Source of the DNA: an uncultured Coriobacteriales bacterium
GTDB taxonomy: Bacteria; Actinomycetota; Coriobacteriia; Coriobacteriales; UMGS124
Length of the DNA stretch: 6,907 nt
Direction: 5' to 3'
Assembly: GCA_903789505.1 (NCBI GenBank)
Contig: CAIFEU010000132.1
Span: 1 to 6,907, forward strand
A program made the position numbers and the translations under genes. The notes beneath the pieces were generated by a model, which saw nothing but the letters and a program-made list of their open reading frames with translations, was not told where the DNA came from and did not search any database. Each line of letters starts with the position of its first letter. Within the stretch, counting starts at the first letter, position 1. Positions 5,648 through 6,907 of the stretch are shown here, piece after piece.

Positions 5648-6907
5648 ATGATCAAGGACATCTCCCGCCGCGCGTTCGTTCAGGACGCCGGCCTTGCCAC
5701 GCTCGGCGTGACTGCGCTCTCCGCGATTGCGGGGCCGGCGCTCGCGTCCGAGGCCCCCGCCGGGAGCGGGGCGCCCGACGGCTCCGCCGCCTCCGACGGC
5801 GCCGCGGCACCTGCGGGCGGCGCCGGCCCCGCGATGGGCGCCGGCCCCCACGATGACCCCGACTGGCGCACCGCGCCCGAGGCCCCCGCTGCCAGCGAGG
5901 TCGTCGAGACCTACGACTGCGACGTCCTGGTCATCGGCCTGGGCCACGCGGGGTGCACCGCGCTGCGCGCCGCGGCGGAGGCGGGCGCCAAGGTCGCCGC
6001 GTTCGAGGACCAGGACGAGGACTCGATGAGCTTCCTCGCCGGCGGCCAGGTGGGCCACATCAACTCGGAGTTCCTCGGCAGTCGCGGCGTGCCCCAGGTC
6101 GACACCATCGACTTCATCAACGACTGGCAGCGCCGCTCCAACAACCGCTCGAACCCCGGCTTGGTGCGCAACTACGCGGAGTACTGCGGCGACGCGTTCG
6201 ACTGGCTCATCGACTGCCTCTCCGACGACGACAGGCAGAGCATGACGATTCGCCAGTGGCCCTACGAGGGCGGCGCAACCAAGACGTCCTACTCGGGCAT
6301 CGACTGCTGGGTCGGCACGGCAAACCTGGGCTCGTTCCAGTCGACGGTGCTCCAGAACTGCATCGACGTCGCGGTCGCTGACGGCGGCAAGGTCTACTAC
6401 GGCACCTCGGGCTATCTGCTGATCCAGGACGCCGACGGCAAGGTCACCGGCGCCTACGGCAAGCGCGACGACGGCTACGTCCAGGTCAACGCTGCAAAGG
6501 GCGTGGTCCTGGCGACGGGCGACTTCTCGACCAACTCCACGATGTGCGCCGACCTGCTCACCGAGATCAACGCGCTGCTGCCCAAGGGCGGCTCGGTCAG
6601 CTGCATGGGCGCGGGGCGCGACGGCCAGGGCATCAAGATGGGCTACTGGGCCGGCGGCAGGATCGATCCGTGCATGTCCACGATGGACGGCGCCTACTGG
6701 TACCCGACCGACTCCCCGACCGACCCGATCGGCACCACGGCCGCCCTGTGGATCAACGCCGACGGGAAGCGCTACAGCAACGAGGGCTTCGGGTCGACCG
6801 AGCTCGCGGGCATGCCTGGCTCCTACCAGCCTGCCGGCATCATCTCGACGGTGTTCGACTCCAAGATCATCGACCAGGTAAAGGTTCAGCCGCTCGGCCA
6901 CATGAGC
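5648..6907 (+). CDS. Tat-exported FAD-dependent fumarate-reductase-like flavoprotein (3' partial)
   Basis: The frame is open from ATG 5648 to the window end, giving 420 residues; the C-terminus is not seen. ISRRAFV with Arg7-Arg8 is a Tat motif, followed by a hydrophobic segment (14-30) and a likely cleavage site after ALA near 33. Residues about 35-75 form an Ala/Gly/Pro-rich linker like that of the gene at 2330. GLGHAG at 97-102 is the FAD ADP-binding motif, and AGGQVGHINS matches GGQLGHFNS of the paralogue. Further matches include a VVLATGDFSTNS strand, GRDGQGIKMGYWAGG, and WINADGKRYSNE ending at E379. The residue at the FccA Arg402 position is Ser383, so the usual acid catalyst is missing and fumarate is unlikely. 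Visible sequence is closer to the gene at 2330 than to the first gene, suggesting duplication and divergence. Whether an FMN_bind domain follows cannot be judged. Its own RBS, a 214-base upstream gap and a leader inverted repeat suggest separate control. Confidence 0.94.
   Translation, partial: MIKDISRRAFVQDAGLATLGVTALSAIAGPALASEAPAGSGAPDGSAASDGAAAPAGGAGPAMGAGPHDDPDWRTAPEAPAASEVVETYDCDVLVIGLGHAGCTALRAAAEAGAKVAAFEDQDEDSMSFLAGGQVGHINSEFLGSRGVPQVDTIDFINDWQRRSNNRSNPGLVRNYAEYCGDAFDWLIDCLSDDDRQSMTIRQWPYEGGATKTSYSGIDCWVGTANLGSFQSTVLQNCIDVAVADGGKVYYGTSGYLLIQDADGKVTGAYGKRDDGYVQVNAAKGVVLATGDFSTNSTMCADLLTEINALLPKGGSVSCMGAGRDGQGIKMGYWAGGRIDPCMSTMDGAYWYPTDSPTDPIGTTAALWINADGKRYSNEGFGSTELAGMPGSYQPAGIISTVFDSKIIDQVKVQPLGHMS

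Noticed and set aside
5519..6901. 460-codon minus-strand open frame opposite the last flavoprotein gene
   Set aside because: Same antisense-shadow composition; the + strand here encodes a clear Tat signal and FAD fold.
1..6907. tRNA, rRNA, CRISPR array, insertion sequence or transposase gene
   Set aside because: No direct-repeat/spacer pattern, no tRNA-like cloverleaf and no transposase motif was seen on either strand.

Overview
The window is GC-rich DNA (roughly 70% G+C by eye) with four genes, all on the + strand. Three encode large FAD-dependent, fumarate-reductase-like flavoproteins. The two with visible N-termini carry Tat export signals followed by long Ala/Pro/Gly linkers. This architecture, clustered as paralogues at high GC, is typical of anaerobic gut Actinobacteria of the class Coriobacteriia (Eggerthella, Gordonibacter, Adlercreutzia, Olsenella relatives). 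That assignment is inference from gene style, not from a marker gene.

Layout: (1) 2-1951, 3' part of a flavoprotein with an N-terminal FAD fold and a C-terminal FMN_bind domain carrying a covalent-FMN motif. (2) 1952-2329, a 378-base non-coding gap, less GC-rich in its right half, with several small dyads and a possible terminator. (3) 2330-4201, a complete Tat-exported flavoprotein without an FMN domain. (4) 4354-5433, a protein recognisable as a HemW / oxygen-independent coproporphyrinogen oxidase-like radical-SAM relative in which all three cluster cysteines are replaced (W, A, A in place of CxxxCxxC). Its 3' end runs into an extreme G/C homopolymer tract. (5) 5434-5647, a gap with a nested stem-loop and a perfect 12-bp inverted repeat. 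(6) 5648-6907, the 5' part of another Tat flavoprotein, cut by the window end.

Working together: the flavoproteins are probably exported terminal reductases that pass electrons to organic acceptors (fumarate-, urocanate-, cinnamate- or steroid-like molecules). The substrates cannot be read from sequence. By eye alignment all three lack the arginine that acts as the acid catalyst in Shewanella fumarate reductase (R402), so simple fumarate reduction is unlikely. No cytochrome, transporter, ApbE flavin transferase or regulator lies inside the window. The most unusual item is the cysteine-less HemW-like protein between the reductase genes.
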